Assembly: GCA_023974075.1 (NCBI GenBank)
Contig: CM043808.1
Location: 25,690,448-25,754,447 of the forward strand
Source: Chaenocephalus aceratus
Lineage: Eukaryota; Chordata; Actinopteri; Perciformes; Channichthyidae
Length of the DNA stretch: 64,000 nt
Direction: 5' to 3'
Positions 1 to 12,486 of the stretch are shown one piece after another; the first letter of the stretch is position 1; every line of letters begins with the position of its first letter. The position numbers and the translations under genes were made by a program. The notes under the pieces were generated by a model that was given only the letters and a program-made list of their open reading frames with translations, was not told where the DNA came from and searched no databases.

Positions 1-216
1 CTTAATCTCTCATTTATTATTATCTAAAATACTATCATCAATTTATGTGTGTACTTTGTGGAACTTGATTCCAGATACAGAGTGAGAGATTTTAAGGACA
101 GGATGGCATTTGGGAAACCCCAGATGTACCTCATAGTGTCAGAGAAAGCGTTTGGTTAATTACTTCAACAGAGGACTCCCCTGTGCAGTAATTTAAATCA
201 CATTAACACGCTCACT

Positions 217-218
<2 letters not shown>

Positions 219-314
<96 letters not shown>
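219..314. repeat. (GT)n microsatellite
   Basis: A pure GT dinucleotide run of about 96 bases. It makes a Cys-Val open frame that is not a gene. Confidence 0.98.
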
Positions 315-315
<1 letters not shown>

Positions 316-1155
316 ACTTCCACTCAGCGTTTAGCACCTCGCTGCTCACTCACAGTAAATCTGCTTCCCAAAAACCTGCCGACCTCTAACAAGACACCTG
401 AGACTCGGCAGCTTTCTGTGAACAGATGCTCCTACAAGCTCAGGACATTTTTATTGCAAATTATAGAACAGAGATATAAAAAAAAAAATGAGTCATGTGA
501 GGGGACCACAGAGAAGTTTCATGTATTTTAGTGGACGGTTTGGATTTAAGCCACAATGAATAACCCTTAAGAAAAGAGGACAAAAAGTTATGTGTCAAAA
601 AAACTGATATAAAAGTTAAATAATATATTGATGTTATTTTACTCTTTCATTGAATTTATTATTTTAAATAACTTTAGTCCTGGTCATGAATACCTAATAT
701 TGTTTTTACCCTTTAAATGCCAGTTTGTTCACGTAATGCCACTTGAATAATTATTTGAATAATTGAGTGTTAACTAAATTCCACAAGTATTTATTTCAGT
801 CGAGGATTTGTCCTGGTGTTCCCTCATACAGAAACAACAACCCTAAAACAAGTTCAATAGCAAGCATGTATTTGCCCCATAGAACTAACATGGGAACATT
901 CAATAATACAAGCTACTCTGAAGGCCTGGCTCTGGATTGAATATACTGAAATAATGAAATGGATGATTTTATGCTTGAGTGGCTGGGGATCAAAATCTGG
1001 GGGTTTCAATTTGGTCATTGTGTGTATTTTGTCTACACAGTTTAATATAGTTTAAAAAGTACATGCTTTTGATCTCATTCGGGGAGGCTGTGGTTCAGGG
1101 ATAAATGGTGTCTTTCAATCTGGGGACAGTGTTTCAATCCCGTAGACATGCCCAC
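315..1155. other. no gene seen
   Basis: AT-rich sequence between the first microsatellite and the nested transposon stack. I see no coding exon, RNA gene or intact mobile-element end. The final rd3 exon would be expected on the minus strand to the left of 3278, but I cannot find it here. Confidence 0.6.
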
Positions 1156-1374
1156 TGTATTAAAGGTCTCCAATTTTACAGTTTTTTATTACTTAATTAT
1201 AGGTCTCAGGTTTATACAAAACATGTCTCTGAAGTGTTTGGCTCCAAATACCAAACAGATCATTGCAGCATCCCATAATCCCCTCTGTTTCAAAAGTGCT
1301 GATTCTCTGTCTGTTACTAGATGAAAATAAGGAGCCACTCCCCACTCCTCTCAAAGAGATATTTGGTTAGAACT

Positions 1375-2190
1375 AGAGATGTCCGATCCGATCCGATCGG
1401 CGATCACGTGATCGGGGCCGATCACGTGATTTTCAAAAGATCGGAATCAGGAGAAAAAAATCGGGGATCGGGATTTTTTATTTTTTTTTATCAAATATTT
1501 TTATTATTTAATGTTACAAAACAAAAATGACTATGTTCACGTCTTAAGTCATCCTGAGGACTTAGTTTTGGTTTAAAAGTACACAACATCATGTATGTGT
1601 TGCTTTCTTTGGGCTTGTTTTCATAGACCTGGTTGCTTATTTCTCTCAAATCTGGCAACAGAGTGGGCGCAGTGTCTAATAGTAGCAGTAAGCTACGAGA
1701 GGCTACGTTCAGCTGGTGACTCGGGAGTTGGGACAGAGAAAATGTCAGGAGTTTGGAAGTATTATAAAATTGAAAGCGAAGGCAGTGTAACAGCCAGATG
1801 CAATGTTTGCAGGGCGGAGGTTCCGCGTGGTGGAAAGAACAGAGCTACGTTCAACACGACCAATCTAATACGCTACCTGAGAAACAAACACCAACAACAA
1901 CAACACGACGAGTACACAGCGGCCACTCAGGTGACGGCACTGAAACAACCGACACTTTCAGAGACTTTTAAAAGGAAAGAGAAACTGCCCCAGAACAGTG
2001 TTGGCCAAAAAAATAACAGCCAAGATAGCTGAATTCATCGCGTTGGATGACCAGCCGTTATCTGTTACCTTTTTTTCTCTTAATGCATTGCATAAAGATC
2101 GGATCGGGAAAAATCGGTATCGGCAGATTGTCAAAATCAAATGATCGGAATCGGATCGGGAGCAAAAAAAGGTGATCGGGACATCCCTAG
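1375..2190 (+). mobile_element. non-autonomous hAT element with BED-finger remnant
   Basis: The element is bounded by imperfect terminal inverted repeats (AGAGATGTCCGATCC at the left; GATCGGGACATCCCTAG at the right). It is flanked by a perfect 8-base duplication TTAGAACT at 1367-1374 and 2191-2198, the size typical of hAT transposases. Both ends are rich in GATCGG/CCGATC sub-repeats. Inside is a BED zinc finger, while the catalytic part of the transposase is missing. It looks like an internal deletion product of an autonomous hAT element. Confidence 0.88.
1742..2032 (+). pseudogene. BED-type zinc finger fragment of a hAT transposase
   Basis: A 96-residue frame starting MSGVWKYYKI. It has the BED-finger pattern: an aromatic pair near residues 5-8, Cys20 and Cys23 (CNVC), the PRGG turn, the FNTTNL helix start, and His50/His55 as the remaining zinc ligands. 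BED fingers form the DNA-binding N-terminus of hAT transposases and of ZBED proteins. The frame stops soon after the finger with no RNase-H-like catalytic core or dimerisation domain, and the element ends 160 bases later. I therefore call it a truncated transposase, not a domesticated gene; a short DNA-binding product is possible but unsupported. Confidence 0.75.
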
Positions 2191-2206
2191 TTAGAACTAA
2201 CACAAT

Positions 2207-2872
2207 AGCCTCGTTCACACCGGAGTACTTTTCCCCGTACTTTCCCCCTTTAGTTCCGTTTGTACCATAGACTGTATATATAAGGTTAGTACCCCTTATG
2301 TTGCGTTCACACCAAAAAGAGTACTTAGTGCCAGGAACTTTTACCCCCATTTGTAGTGCCTGCTAGAGAGGTGGTACTATCCTGGGGGGGGAAAGTGCCC
2401 CAGTTCTGATTGGCTGGGCGAATTGCAAACCACGCCCCGTAAAACTCTGAAAAGTTGTGTGAAGCCGCCATTGTATTTGTGGCATTAGCATTATTAGCAT
2501 TAGCATTAGCCCCGCGCACCAACGGAGAGAGAATAGCTTATGGCAACAACAAAAAAAAAACATGGGAGCAGTGGAGTGATGAGGAGGTGTCGGCGTTCTG
2601 GCGATTTACTCGGAAGGCTTCAGTAGAAGCTGCTGCTGCTTCTACTGAAGCCAGTCCCTAACTCCGGGGACTTCCGGCCGGGGACTTTCGGGCGGCAGTA
2701 TACGCCGTGAAGTTGTTTGCAGCCTGCCAGTAAACCCAAAGCAGAAGAAGACGAAGTGACGTCAGCGGCTCTTTTGCGTAATCTTCCCTCAGGGAAAAGT
2801 ACTCCGGTGTGAACGTGATTGGTACAAAGTGCCAGCACTAAGTACTGCAAAGTACGCGGTGTGAACGCGGCT
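2207..2872. mobile_element. Harbinger-like MITE
   Basis: The left end is AGCCTCGTTCACACCG and the reverse complement of the right end is AGCCGCGTTCACACCGCG, a clear terminal inverted repeat with one early mismatch. The sister element at 13.4-13.7 kb shows the empty site (ACACAAT joined directly to GGTGCTC), so the insertion left a 3-base, slightly mismatched duplication (AAT/CAT), the size expected for PIF/Harbinger. The interior has a short frame (about 2550-2640, + strand, residues TWEQWSDEEVSAFWRF) resembling the Myb/trihelix-like protein of Harbinger elements, but too short to be functional. Confidence 0.75.
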
Positions 2873-3277
2873 CATGGTGCTCTAGGAGGAGATTCAGGTG
2901 ATAAGGTGGGCGGGTGTTACCTTGGTTGGTGATTGGCTAATGGTTACACAAGACAAAAAGTCTTTATGACATCATAAAGTGGCCAAAATCTGATCAGCTC
3001 ATTTTCAGACAGGTTTTTATATAAATGGATCAGGACAAAAAGAGAGAGAATTTTTTTTCCTGAAACTTTCAGAATCTCTTTACACAGAGGGGACACACGT
3101 TGATGTAGAAAAGACAAGGAAAAGTGGATTTTGCATAATAGGGGACCTTTAAAGTGTATTCAAGTAACTTTGGATGACAGCTTCAGCTAAAATGAATCCT
3201 GATATTTCTTAGTTAGTTTCTTAATTATGAGTTGGCCATCCTGTTATAATAATGAAGCTACAGTTGTGCCTCCTTAC

Positions 3278-3589
3278 TTGAGTATGACCAGGCCGCAGTA
3301 GGGGGGGGGCACCCTGCAGCAGAGCTCCTCCAGGCCGAAGCTCTCCCCGGGGCTGACGTTGAAGGAGCTGCGGGGCGTGTTGGCCAGCCAGCTGTAGTCC
3401 ACGCCGCTCTGCAGCCGCCGGTACTCGTTGTCCCGCTCCCTCTGCTGCCTCTCCGCCTCCTTCAGCTGCCAGTTGAACTCCAGCATCAGGGTGTCGCTGA
3501 CCACCTCCTCCATGTCCCGCCGGGGGGTCCGGCTGTACGGCTCGTTCCAGCTGAACCAGGAGCTCATGGCCCTCCTGCTGCACAGACCC
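3278..3589 (-). CDS. rd3: rd3, retinal degeneration 3, first coding exon (partial gene)
   Basis: The coding part runs from the ATG at 3567-3565 to a GT donor after 3278 (AA then GTAAGG), 96 codons plus 2 bases. The exon begins at 3589 after a TCCCATCAG acceptor, leaving 22 bases of 5' UTR. The protein starts MSSWFSWNEPYSR and contains EAERQQRER followed by GVDYSWLANTPRS and then PPYCGLVILK, the conserved RD3 core; the YSWLA-TPRS block and the predicted coiled-coil EAERQQRER are diagnostic. RD3 binds and inhibits retinal guanylate cyclase and helps move it to photoreceptor outer segments. Human RD3 also has its coding region in two exons, cut after the equivalent Leu-Arg/Lys. Position next to slc30a1 supports rd3 and not the paralogue rd3l. 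The last exon lies to the left of the window. Upstream in-frame codons in the intron are not used. Confidence 0.9.
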
Positions 3590-5555
3590 CTGATGGGAGG
3601 GACACAACCACACATTATGAGATTTGACCTCAAATCAAATGACAGAAACAACCAAACTGTATGCTCAAATTATTAATAAAGAGACTTTGTAAAGTGCCTT
3701 TTCAGCCCAAAGCTTTTGTCTGTTTACATCTTACAATGTATTTATTTTTCATCTGCATCACATTGGTCTTGCAAGCCAATCTTGCACTATTCTATTTTCT
3801 CTTTCTTTTTGCACTATCATTGTTTTTATACAATATATTTATTTTGCATTGTTGGAGGAGCAATTTAGGATTGTTAATGCCATATCTACACTGTATTGTG
3901 CATATGACAATAAAGCTTTTGAATCTTGAATCTAAAGAGAACGTTCTAATTTTCCGTTTCATATGTATGTTGTGTCTCTCCTGTGACATGTTCACATGCT
4001 TTAATGTTAAAAAACACTTATGTGTCCTCATACTGCAGCTCAGCTCCTGATACCTCATTACTTTATAGCTTCTTTTCACAAAGTATTCTTTATTAGCGTG
4101 TGTTTGCCTCTACTTTATTCAATGTTGCCTTTTGTCTGCACTGTCTGTCTCTTGTAACATTGTATGTTCCCGCTATGAGATGAATAAAAGACTTCTGACT
4201 GATTAAATTCAAGGCTGTGTGACAGGAAATTGAAGAAAAGAAAGCAGACTGAATCTGTGTGTTTAAAAAAAAAAATCTTGTAGGCCTACAGAAGAAGATT
4301 GGCTGTTTGCTTTTAAAGTATTGAGTTGACAATTATACATATTGAAAAAGCTTGCATAGTAATTGAACTCTTTGTAACCAATAAAACAAACAATGTCAAG
4401 TTTCAGCTCTTGAACTGTTAGAACAAAAGTAATGTTTGAATTATTTGGCATCATTTATATAACAACATCTCAACACTAATTCAGCACCTGGACAACATTC
4501 CCAAAAGACAACATCCCCTGTCTACTAGCTCTTTGTTCTGCAGGTGTCTTATCCTCTCCCACACAGACGCTTGTCAATTCAATTTAATAGGCAGTCTTTT
4601 GTATGCATTTCTTTTGAACAAAAGCACAAGCACACAACAAGAGAGGCCTCTGATGCAGGTGTTGTGAGGCATTTATTCAGAGTAAAAAGGAATCTAAATA
4701 TGACTCTAATAAGCGCTATAATGATAAAGAAAACCCATCAGCAAACATTATTCAAACAATCAATGTAATCTATATCCATATCATATGTGAGTAGGCTAGA
4801 TGAGTGTGCTGCACTGTAGTGGGTGTGTTGCTGCTGATTATCACCATGTGAAGAGCCACAGAGTGAGATTAGTCACAGCCTTCACCTCTGAGCTGACTAA
4901 CCCTTCAAAATGGAGTCACACATGCAGCCAATACAGCCTTTCAAACTGGTAACACGTCAATTAGACTATCGACTGCCTATTTAAATAATACAATAAATAA
5001 ACATGATCAATATGTGTCTGTCTGTTTTATTGATTGATCTGCCATTTCAGTTTATTCTATGAAACATTCAAGAAAAAAAGAACATCCAACTTCCCTGAGA
5101 ACACAACGTGACTCGATTTGTGTAGTCCGACGAACAGTTCAAAAACCTTGCAAAATGATTTTTCTAAAAGCAAGACATCTCAAATGGTAGGACCTTAAAC
5201 CATTACATTCGGTGTATTTGACCCGAAAAAAATAGATCTATGAAGTATGAAGGAAAGATAATTAATGATCTGTTTATTGATTTAATCCTTGCAACTCTTG
5301 TTCTGAGATATATTTCTCTATAATGATAACCAGCCTCATTCAAATCAGACATAATTAATAATAACAAATAGATCTTAAGATTTTAATTTATGTTTAACTT
5401 TATTCCAAATAATATCCCTTTACCTATTCAGCTTTACAACTGATGTTATTCTTACATGCGTAGTTGTAGAAGATAAAAGCATATGAATATGTCTAAACAT
5501 CACAGAATCTGGTTTGAATGTGTTGCCGTTGACTCTGAATGAACACTATTCTTAC
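3590..5555 (-). other. probable rd3 5' UTR intron with a LINE 3'-end-like tail
   Basis: AT-rich sequence with no other coding exon recognised. Positions about 3700-3935 (+ orientation) end in GACAATAAAGCTTTTGAATC, the type of tail seen at the 3' end of teleost LINEs, so an old LINE 3' UTR is likely there. The rest shows nothing I can name. Confidence 0.4.
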
Positions 5556-5607
5556 CTTTTCTTCTTCTGCTGAAGTTGTTCTCGTGACTCCACAGGAACC
5601 AGAATCA
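5556..5607 (-). other. rd3: candidate 5' non-coding exon of rd3
   Basis: On the minus strand a long pyrimidine tract (CTTTTCTTTTTCTGTCTTTCAG) runs into an AG acceptor, followed by 52 bases ending AAGAAAAG and a strong donor GTAAGAATAG. The segment has no ATG. It lies 2 kb upstream of the rd3 coding exon on the same strand. RD3 genes commonly have a non-coding first exon, so this fits. It is inferred from splice signals alone. Confidence 0.4.
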
Positions 5608-6338
<731 letters not shown>

Positions 6339-6457
6339 GAGGATATCATGGTTTGTTGGCTTATTCTGTGTGTGTAGGTGTGAGCAGAGCTTTCCATCTG
6401 CTCACATTCACTGTAACCTTGAAATCCTCGTCACACATCCACCACCACAACACCACC

Positions 6458-6526
6458 TTCCTCCTCCTCCCCTCCTCCTCCTCCTCCTCCTCCTCCTCCT
6501 CCTCCTCCTCCTCCTCCTCCTCCTCC
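6458..6526. repeat. (CCT)n microsatellite
   Basis: A nearly pure CCT/CTC trinucleotide run of about 69 bases, preceded by a CCA/ACC-rich stretch. Confidence 0.97.
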
Positions 6527-7162
6527 GTGTTGTACAGTTAAATAAAATGCTGTCTGAACTATGAACTCTATTAAGTCAGTGCAGACACACCAACAGCAGT
6601 CTACACAGAGAAACAGAGAGATTTATGAAGAGCTGCAACTGATTGTTTGTGTTCTGGAGTTAAAGACTGTAGCACTGTTGATATAATGCATTATAAACAG
6701 AAGTATAAATGCATTAGAATCTGCTTATAGCACCGAATAATTATAGCTATAAGCATCCATAGATGTGGATATATCTTATCTATTAAAAAATAATCATAAT
6801 ACATCTTGCAGTTATTAACCTTCAAAATGTTTCAATATCAGTTGTAAACAAATTAATTAATTGCTTTGTGTTGTTTCAATTATATTTTTTCACTGTACTT
6901 AAAACCAAACAATGTGCCTCTGAGTGACTATAGTAATCATATTATGATTGCACTATTGCACGAATCGTAATGCATGTTACCTAAAGCAAATAATGAACAT
7001 TTAAAAAGACTCATAATCCAATTACAATTCATTATAAAAACGATAATATAAAAGCGCTATGCCATTTATAATATATTATTATTCTTGCAAGGATGAATAC
7101 AACTTAATGAGCAGCAATTATGAAGTTTTATGATACGTGACCTTATTGTTTTTTTTTTTAAA
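6527..7162. other. no gene seen
   Basis: AT-rich sequence with no recognisable exon or transposon end. Confidence 0.5.
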
Positions 7163-7414
7163 TGCTTTATCAATCATCAATCAATGTTTATTTATATAGC
7201 CCAATATCACAAATGTTACATTTGTCTCAGTGGACTTCACAGTTTGTACAGAATATCAGTATGACAATACGACACCCTCTGTCCTTAGACCCTCACATCG
7301 TACAAGGAAAAACTTCCGGAGAAAAGGGGAACATGGGAGAAACCTCAGGGAGAGCAACAGAGGAGGGATCCCTCTCCCAGGACGGACAGACGTGCAATAG
7401 ATGCCGTGTGTAAA
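7163..7414 (-). mobile_element. LINE 3' end, truncated, minus orientation
   Basis: Its reverse complement matches the last 250 bases of the LINE fragment at 14015-14731, including the GGGAGAGGGATCCCTC and AATATTGGGCTATATAAATA-type blocks. It begins at the short ATTGATTG tail typical of that family. It is 5'-truncated and carries no coding sequence. Confidence 0.85.
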
Positions 7415-8004
7415 TCGAAGAGATAATACATTTACAACATAGGTAGATCAAATGTTTGGAAATGCATGTGTCTAATTTGTTATAACTATTGTTGAAAAGG
7501 CATTTTAGAAACTATAATTGTATAGCTATAGGCTGGTTTTAATGCCTAATGAGGGTGTCATAGTATTACCAAATTACATGAAAGTAAAATATTAAACAAA
7601 CAAATATTAAAATATTAAAGAAAGAAGCACCTTATAGTCCAGACAGTACTTACACTAAGTACATGGAAGAAGCTAGCACAAGCACAGCAACACTGCTTTT
7701 GTTCTGGGACATAGTGTCATGCTTATAATCCGAATTAATGAATGAATAACCACAGAGAGCGACAGTGAGGCCTGCAGCATGTAAAGGCAGAGTGTCTCAT
7801 TCATTTGAAGGTGACACATGGGAAGGTAAACTCTCCCTATAATCCAGGATGACAGCGTTAATCCTCTAAAGTGATTCCCTCCATTAAACACATTTTAACC
7901 TCCCGGGCTCTGCTGCTTGTCTGGGAGGTTGGGGGAGTGCAGCAGTACTGTGGATGGTGGAGAGACACCTGTGTGTGTGACGTATGACGAGAGCTCTGCA
8001 TGAG

Positions 8005-8005
<1 letters not shown>
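7415..8005. other. no gene seen
   Basis: Spacer sequence with no supported exon or repeat boundary. Confidence 0.5.

Positions 8006-8071
<66 letters not shown>
8006..8071. repeat. (CA)n microsatellite
   Basis: A pure CA dinucleotide run of about 66 bases. Confidence 0.98.
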
Positions 8072-9876
8072 AAGTGTGAGTCACACCAGGTGTTGGTGTT
8101 GACCCTCTGTGGAGAACCAGACGGAGATTGCTGCATTAGTGGGTTTTCGGTTTGTCATTTTAAAAAATGTCAAACTCTTTCCCTGATAGCCTTAACATGA
8201 TTGAATCATTGTTTCATAAGATGTTAGAAAAGGTAATGCGTCAAAAGCATTCAAACCAATCAGAAATTGCATAGTTGTATTGGCAAATATGCTAATTTAT
8301 TTTAAATGATGAAGCTGTTTAGCTTAGCACAAAGAGGGCTAGACCGTCAGTGCAGTTTGGATAATGCCATAACCCTAACCCACATGTTGCATTGTTTATG
8401 ATAAGCTAAACTGCAGGCTGGAGCTTCAAACTATCCAACATACGTTATCGATCCCACATCTAACAGAGCAAATGTCTAGAATGCTAGTATTTCTTTAAAA
8501 TGTAATTCGAAGTATGAAATGTTTTATCTAACATTGCTATGATATCGCCCTTCCTACCTTTCTTGCCAGATATTTGTTCCGATTCAATTGACTGCTAAAC
8601 TGTTCAATAGACTGATTTTAGTAAAGCTGTTGTTTCTGTTATCAAAGGTCAAGTTGTTTATGTGATAACTGCACTAACAGGTTGCTTTATATTGCACCTA
8701 TGTTCTTTTTACACGGACAACTCAGAAGCTGATCCTGATGTATAAAGCTGGTAATCTTCAAGTGGAGATCATGATTCGTCGTATATAGAAAGTGAGTCAG
8801 CGGGGCTCAGGGGGAAGAACAGATTGTTCACATGATCCTAAATGACACCACTAATCCTGATGCTAATAACAAACTACAACATGCTCATGGTATGTGGCTG
8901 ATGATATTTGAAAACAAATTATGTTAAATATTACTTTTAAAATGTAACAATTACAATTTGGCCAAATAGCTTAAAAAGTAGATAATTTGCAGATAATTTA
9001 AGTCATTTCAAGTCAATGTATTTACTTTATAAGATAACACCAAATAATGCTTTTTGTTCCCATCTGTCGCTGGTAAAGAAAAAAAAATGAAATGTCCCAG
9101 CTTTTATTTTGAAGTATAACACTTTCAGGGAAAATACGCAGGTGACACGTTCAGGTCATTCATTCATTTTTTGTATTCACTCACTTCTTAATCCCTTCTA
9201 GACTCTGTGTCTCTATTTAATACATACAGAAGAATACATAAACAATACATATTTGTATGCGCTGGCCTTCATTTTTGTATTTTATGATGGATTGTAGTCC
9301 CAAATGAAATGTTTGACATAGCTAAAAGTAGGTTGTCATCACTCAAACACACCACTAGAGGGAAGCTTCTCACCATCTGAGCTGCAGAGAGGCTTCATTT
9401 GAGCTTTCCCTGTCATTGTTATTCTGTAACATCTCAGTTTGTTGGGATAGCATATCATCACAGGTGGTGTTGTACAGTTTTGGGGTGGATAAAAGGGAGC
9501 TCCTGAGAGTGAACCTTTTTGTTTCAAGAAGTCATACTTTACATTCTCCAGATGTAAAAGGTTTGCCACCACACCTCGTGAACAAATATTAATCCACGAA
9601 CATGAACACATTCCTCGCCGAGCTACCATAACAACAAGGACCAGAGGGCAGGGGGCTTCAGGAGACTATACCTGCCAGAGAAAGTTAGACAAACATGTGC
9701 AGTAAAGTGTGAGCCGAACCAGGGATACGCTTCACCTCACATAAACTGTTAGTGCTTGTTGTGCCGCACCTTAAAAGACTATTGAGCCATTTGACTCCTT
9801 CGGGGAAGAAACCAGCAGTGAAGTGTCAGGACGGACACACACTCCGCTGAATGTGAGCTTTGTTTGAGAGTCAGGC

Positions 9877-9878
<2 letters not shown>
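8072..9878. other. no gene seen
   Basis: A 1.8 kb AT-rich spacer between rd3 and slc30a1. None of its open frames shows a protein-family signature or credible splice signals. Confidence 0.5.

Positions 9879-9939
<61 letters not shown>
9879..9939. repeat. (CA)n microsatellite
   Basis: A pure CA dinucleotide run of about 61 bases. Confidence 0.98.
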
Positions 9940-9941
<2 letters not shown>

Positions 9942-11215
9942 TCCGGCTGTCAGGCTTTTTGCACTCCTCACTCAAGTGAACTGAGCAACACTCACATGAT
10001 GTGTTGAGCACAACAAACACACACAGACAATGGTGGAGGATCAGTGTGCATTTTAAGATCGTTACAAACAACAGGAAAGCCCATGAAACAAGTGTTGGAA
10101 AATTGGATTGAAGTCGTGTACTTGAGAGTTGTACTGTAGTGTTGTATGCTACTCAACACTTTGAAATACATGTTATCTACTATAACATGTTTGCCCTTCT
10201 ATCTATCTATATATAATATACATTAAAATAGGTCATCATTTGTTTTGTGCAGACGTTAACAAGTGCAAAGAAGGGTTGTGAGATGTGTGCTAACAAGGGA
10301 GTTCCTGTTAACCTCAGGGAAGAAACAGAAGGATACTTAAAATAATAAATGAATTAAAGGTGTTAACAGCGAAATATACCAGCGCATACAGCTGTTCTAC
10401 TCATTGTAGTGTAACTTTACCGTTGTCTAAAGCCTAAACAATTGTTTTCTAATTTCCTGTGCTTCTGTCTTATCTGCTCCAATAATCACCAAGAATGTCC
10501 CCCCTTGCTCAATTTCATTATGCAATCTCAAAGCCTTCAAATGTTCTGTAACATATGACTGGAGGTTGAATCACCCCGCTGTGACGAGTGCGAAGGAAGT
10601 TCAGGAGAGATCACATGAGTGAAAGAAAAAAAAAACTTGGATTTGCTGACATCTCTTTTTTCATTGGCCTTTGTCCAGCGTCGCATTTCACTAGAAAGGC
10701 CTCTATGGACTGCGGACTAAGGTCAGGGAATATGCGCTGGGAGCTAAAACTCTCACAGGGGTCTGAGCTGCTGGATAACCCGACATAAAGAACAGTTTAG
10801 CTCAACAGCAGCCTGAAGGTTGAGCATTCAGGTTTAAAGTCATTGAAACCATTGAATGCGACTCATTCGAAACCCAATATCTCTGCTTACAAGTATACTA
10901 TATAGTAATAATTGTACAATTAGGGAGATCAGCTGATGCTGCTTTTATAACATATGGAAGGTATAAGATAGGAAATATATTTATATGAGTAGGTTGTGTA
11001 ATGGTTGAAAATAGTAGTAGATCTGTTAAATGTAGGGGAAATGACCTTGATCAATGGACTTTGACGGATAAAAGATACACATTTTTGTCTGTTTTTCAGA
11101 GTTGAGTTGGATATGTGTAACCTTAAGATATGAAATCAATGTGGCCTTGTTGGCTGGCTTGCCAGAAGAGAGGTTGGAAAATCAATACCACTCTATTATT
11201 AGATTAGTTTAGCTT
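9940..11215. other. no gene seen
   Basis: AT-rich spacer. I see neither exons nor element ends before the TTAA that starts the piggyBac element. Confidence 0.5.
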
Positions 11216-11827
11216 TTAACCCTTGTGTTATGTTCACATTTCGCACCCTTTGGTAATGTTCGGGTCAAATTGACACGTGACATATTTCAGGGTTTAAAAA
11301 AAATACAGAACTAAATTAAACATGCACAATTCCTTATATATTGTCTTTAACTCATTCCCCAACAATATAAATGAAATATATGATTAGTTTTTGAAAATAC
11401 TCTTTGCTAGATCAAATGTAACAATGGAAGTGTCCATCGTTTTTTGTGATAAAAATGTAATTTATGTTAAAAAAAAATACACTGTAATAAAAACTAAGTT
11501 TACATTTCGCTCATGCTTTTCTAGGACTAATGTAAATGAAACATTTTTTCATTAATGTTTATTATTTTTAATCTGTCATATAATAATCAAAGTCCTGAAG
11601 GAAATAAAGCAATTTATCAGCAATTGGAACACAAGAACCACATCCAAAAGTATTTGGCTGTGAAATATAGAGGGAATGAAACATCCATATAAATGACATA
11701 GAACAGATATAAACACAAAGCAAATAAAAACAATTAACAGTCACTATTCATAAAATACAGTATATTCGAAAAAGATATTGATGAAGTGACGCTGCAGAAC
11801 ATCGTGTGAGTCAATGGGCAAGTCCGT

Positions 11828-12171
11828 TTAGGAAACACATGATGTGCAGAACTTCTTCGTGTGTAGAACACAGATGTACTTGTTGCAGTTGCTGCATGTA
11901 GTCTGTGTCTTGGAGTCCTTTGAGGGTCCACAGACCTCACAGCTGGCTGTGGGGGTCTTCCAGCAGCTGGGTATGAGTCAAGTTCATCTTCCAATTTGCT
12001 GTCAAATTCTGAGTTTACCTCCACATCATCCTCATCTTCAGAAATGTCTTCCTGTTCCACTTCACCGTGTTCTTCTAATGCATTCCACTCACTCTCATCC
12101 ATCATTAGCTCCAAGGCTCTGGGCAGAATATCTTTTGGCCATTTTGTTGGTAGATAATTGTAGTTCTTCAC
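11828..12171 (-). pseudogene. piggyBac transposase remnant: acidic N-terminus joined to cysteine-rich C-terminus
   Basis: Two transposase parts are readable. At about 11985-12107 an acidic stretch (EDISEDEDDVEVNSEFDS) resembles the N-terminal region of piggyBac transposases. At 11828-11960, in a different reading frame, is a cysteine-rich finger with CEVCGPS, CSNCNKYICVLH and FCTSCVS before the TAA stop, the C-terminal DNA-binding finger of the family. The catalytic DDD core is missing, and the two parts are out of frame, so no working transposase can be made. The structure suggests an internal deletion followed by decay. Confidence 0.8.
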
Positions 12172-12375
12172 TACACTGTTACTACACTGAGGTTATGTCT
12201 CTGCGTAGTCCCTCCTCCGGCGTGTAGGTGTGAGGGGGACAGTGCGATAAAATGTAAAATGTTTATACATTTCTGGAAGATCTAAAATGTTTATAATGTT
12301 CTAGGATAGTTTTGTGAACACACTACAAAGGGTAAAGATCAAGGGAAAACAGGATCAAACTGCTTCTCTATGCAT

Positions 12376-12378
<3 letters not shown>

Positions 12379-12474
<96 letters not shown>

Positions 12475-12486
12475 GCGTGTGTGTGT
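12379..12486. repeat. (GT)n microsatellite inside the piggyBac element
   Basis: About 108 bases of GT with two GC interruptions near its right end. Confidence 0.97.

Larger units (their letters stand above)
1156..3156 (+). mobile_element. TTAA-flanked MITE, family A copy 1, interrupted by two later elements
   Basis: The left end reads TTAA then AGGTCTCC; the right end reads GGGGACCT then TTAA, so both ends carry a TTAA target duplication of the piggyBac type. The body (about 1165-1374, 2191-2206 and 2873-3150) matches a second copy at 13387-13686, which is inverted and uninterrupted, and in part a third copy at 14846-15485. Two other elements sit inside it: a hAT-type element (1375-2190) and a Harbinger-like MITE (2207-2872). 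No transposase is encoded. The piggyBac assignment rests on the TTAA duplication alone. Confidence 0.8.

Noticed and set aside
3221..3613. 130-residue minus-strand frame, Gln/Gly-rich
   Set aside because: An alternate frame of the rd3 exon; the rd3 frame has clear family motifs and fitting splice sites.
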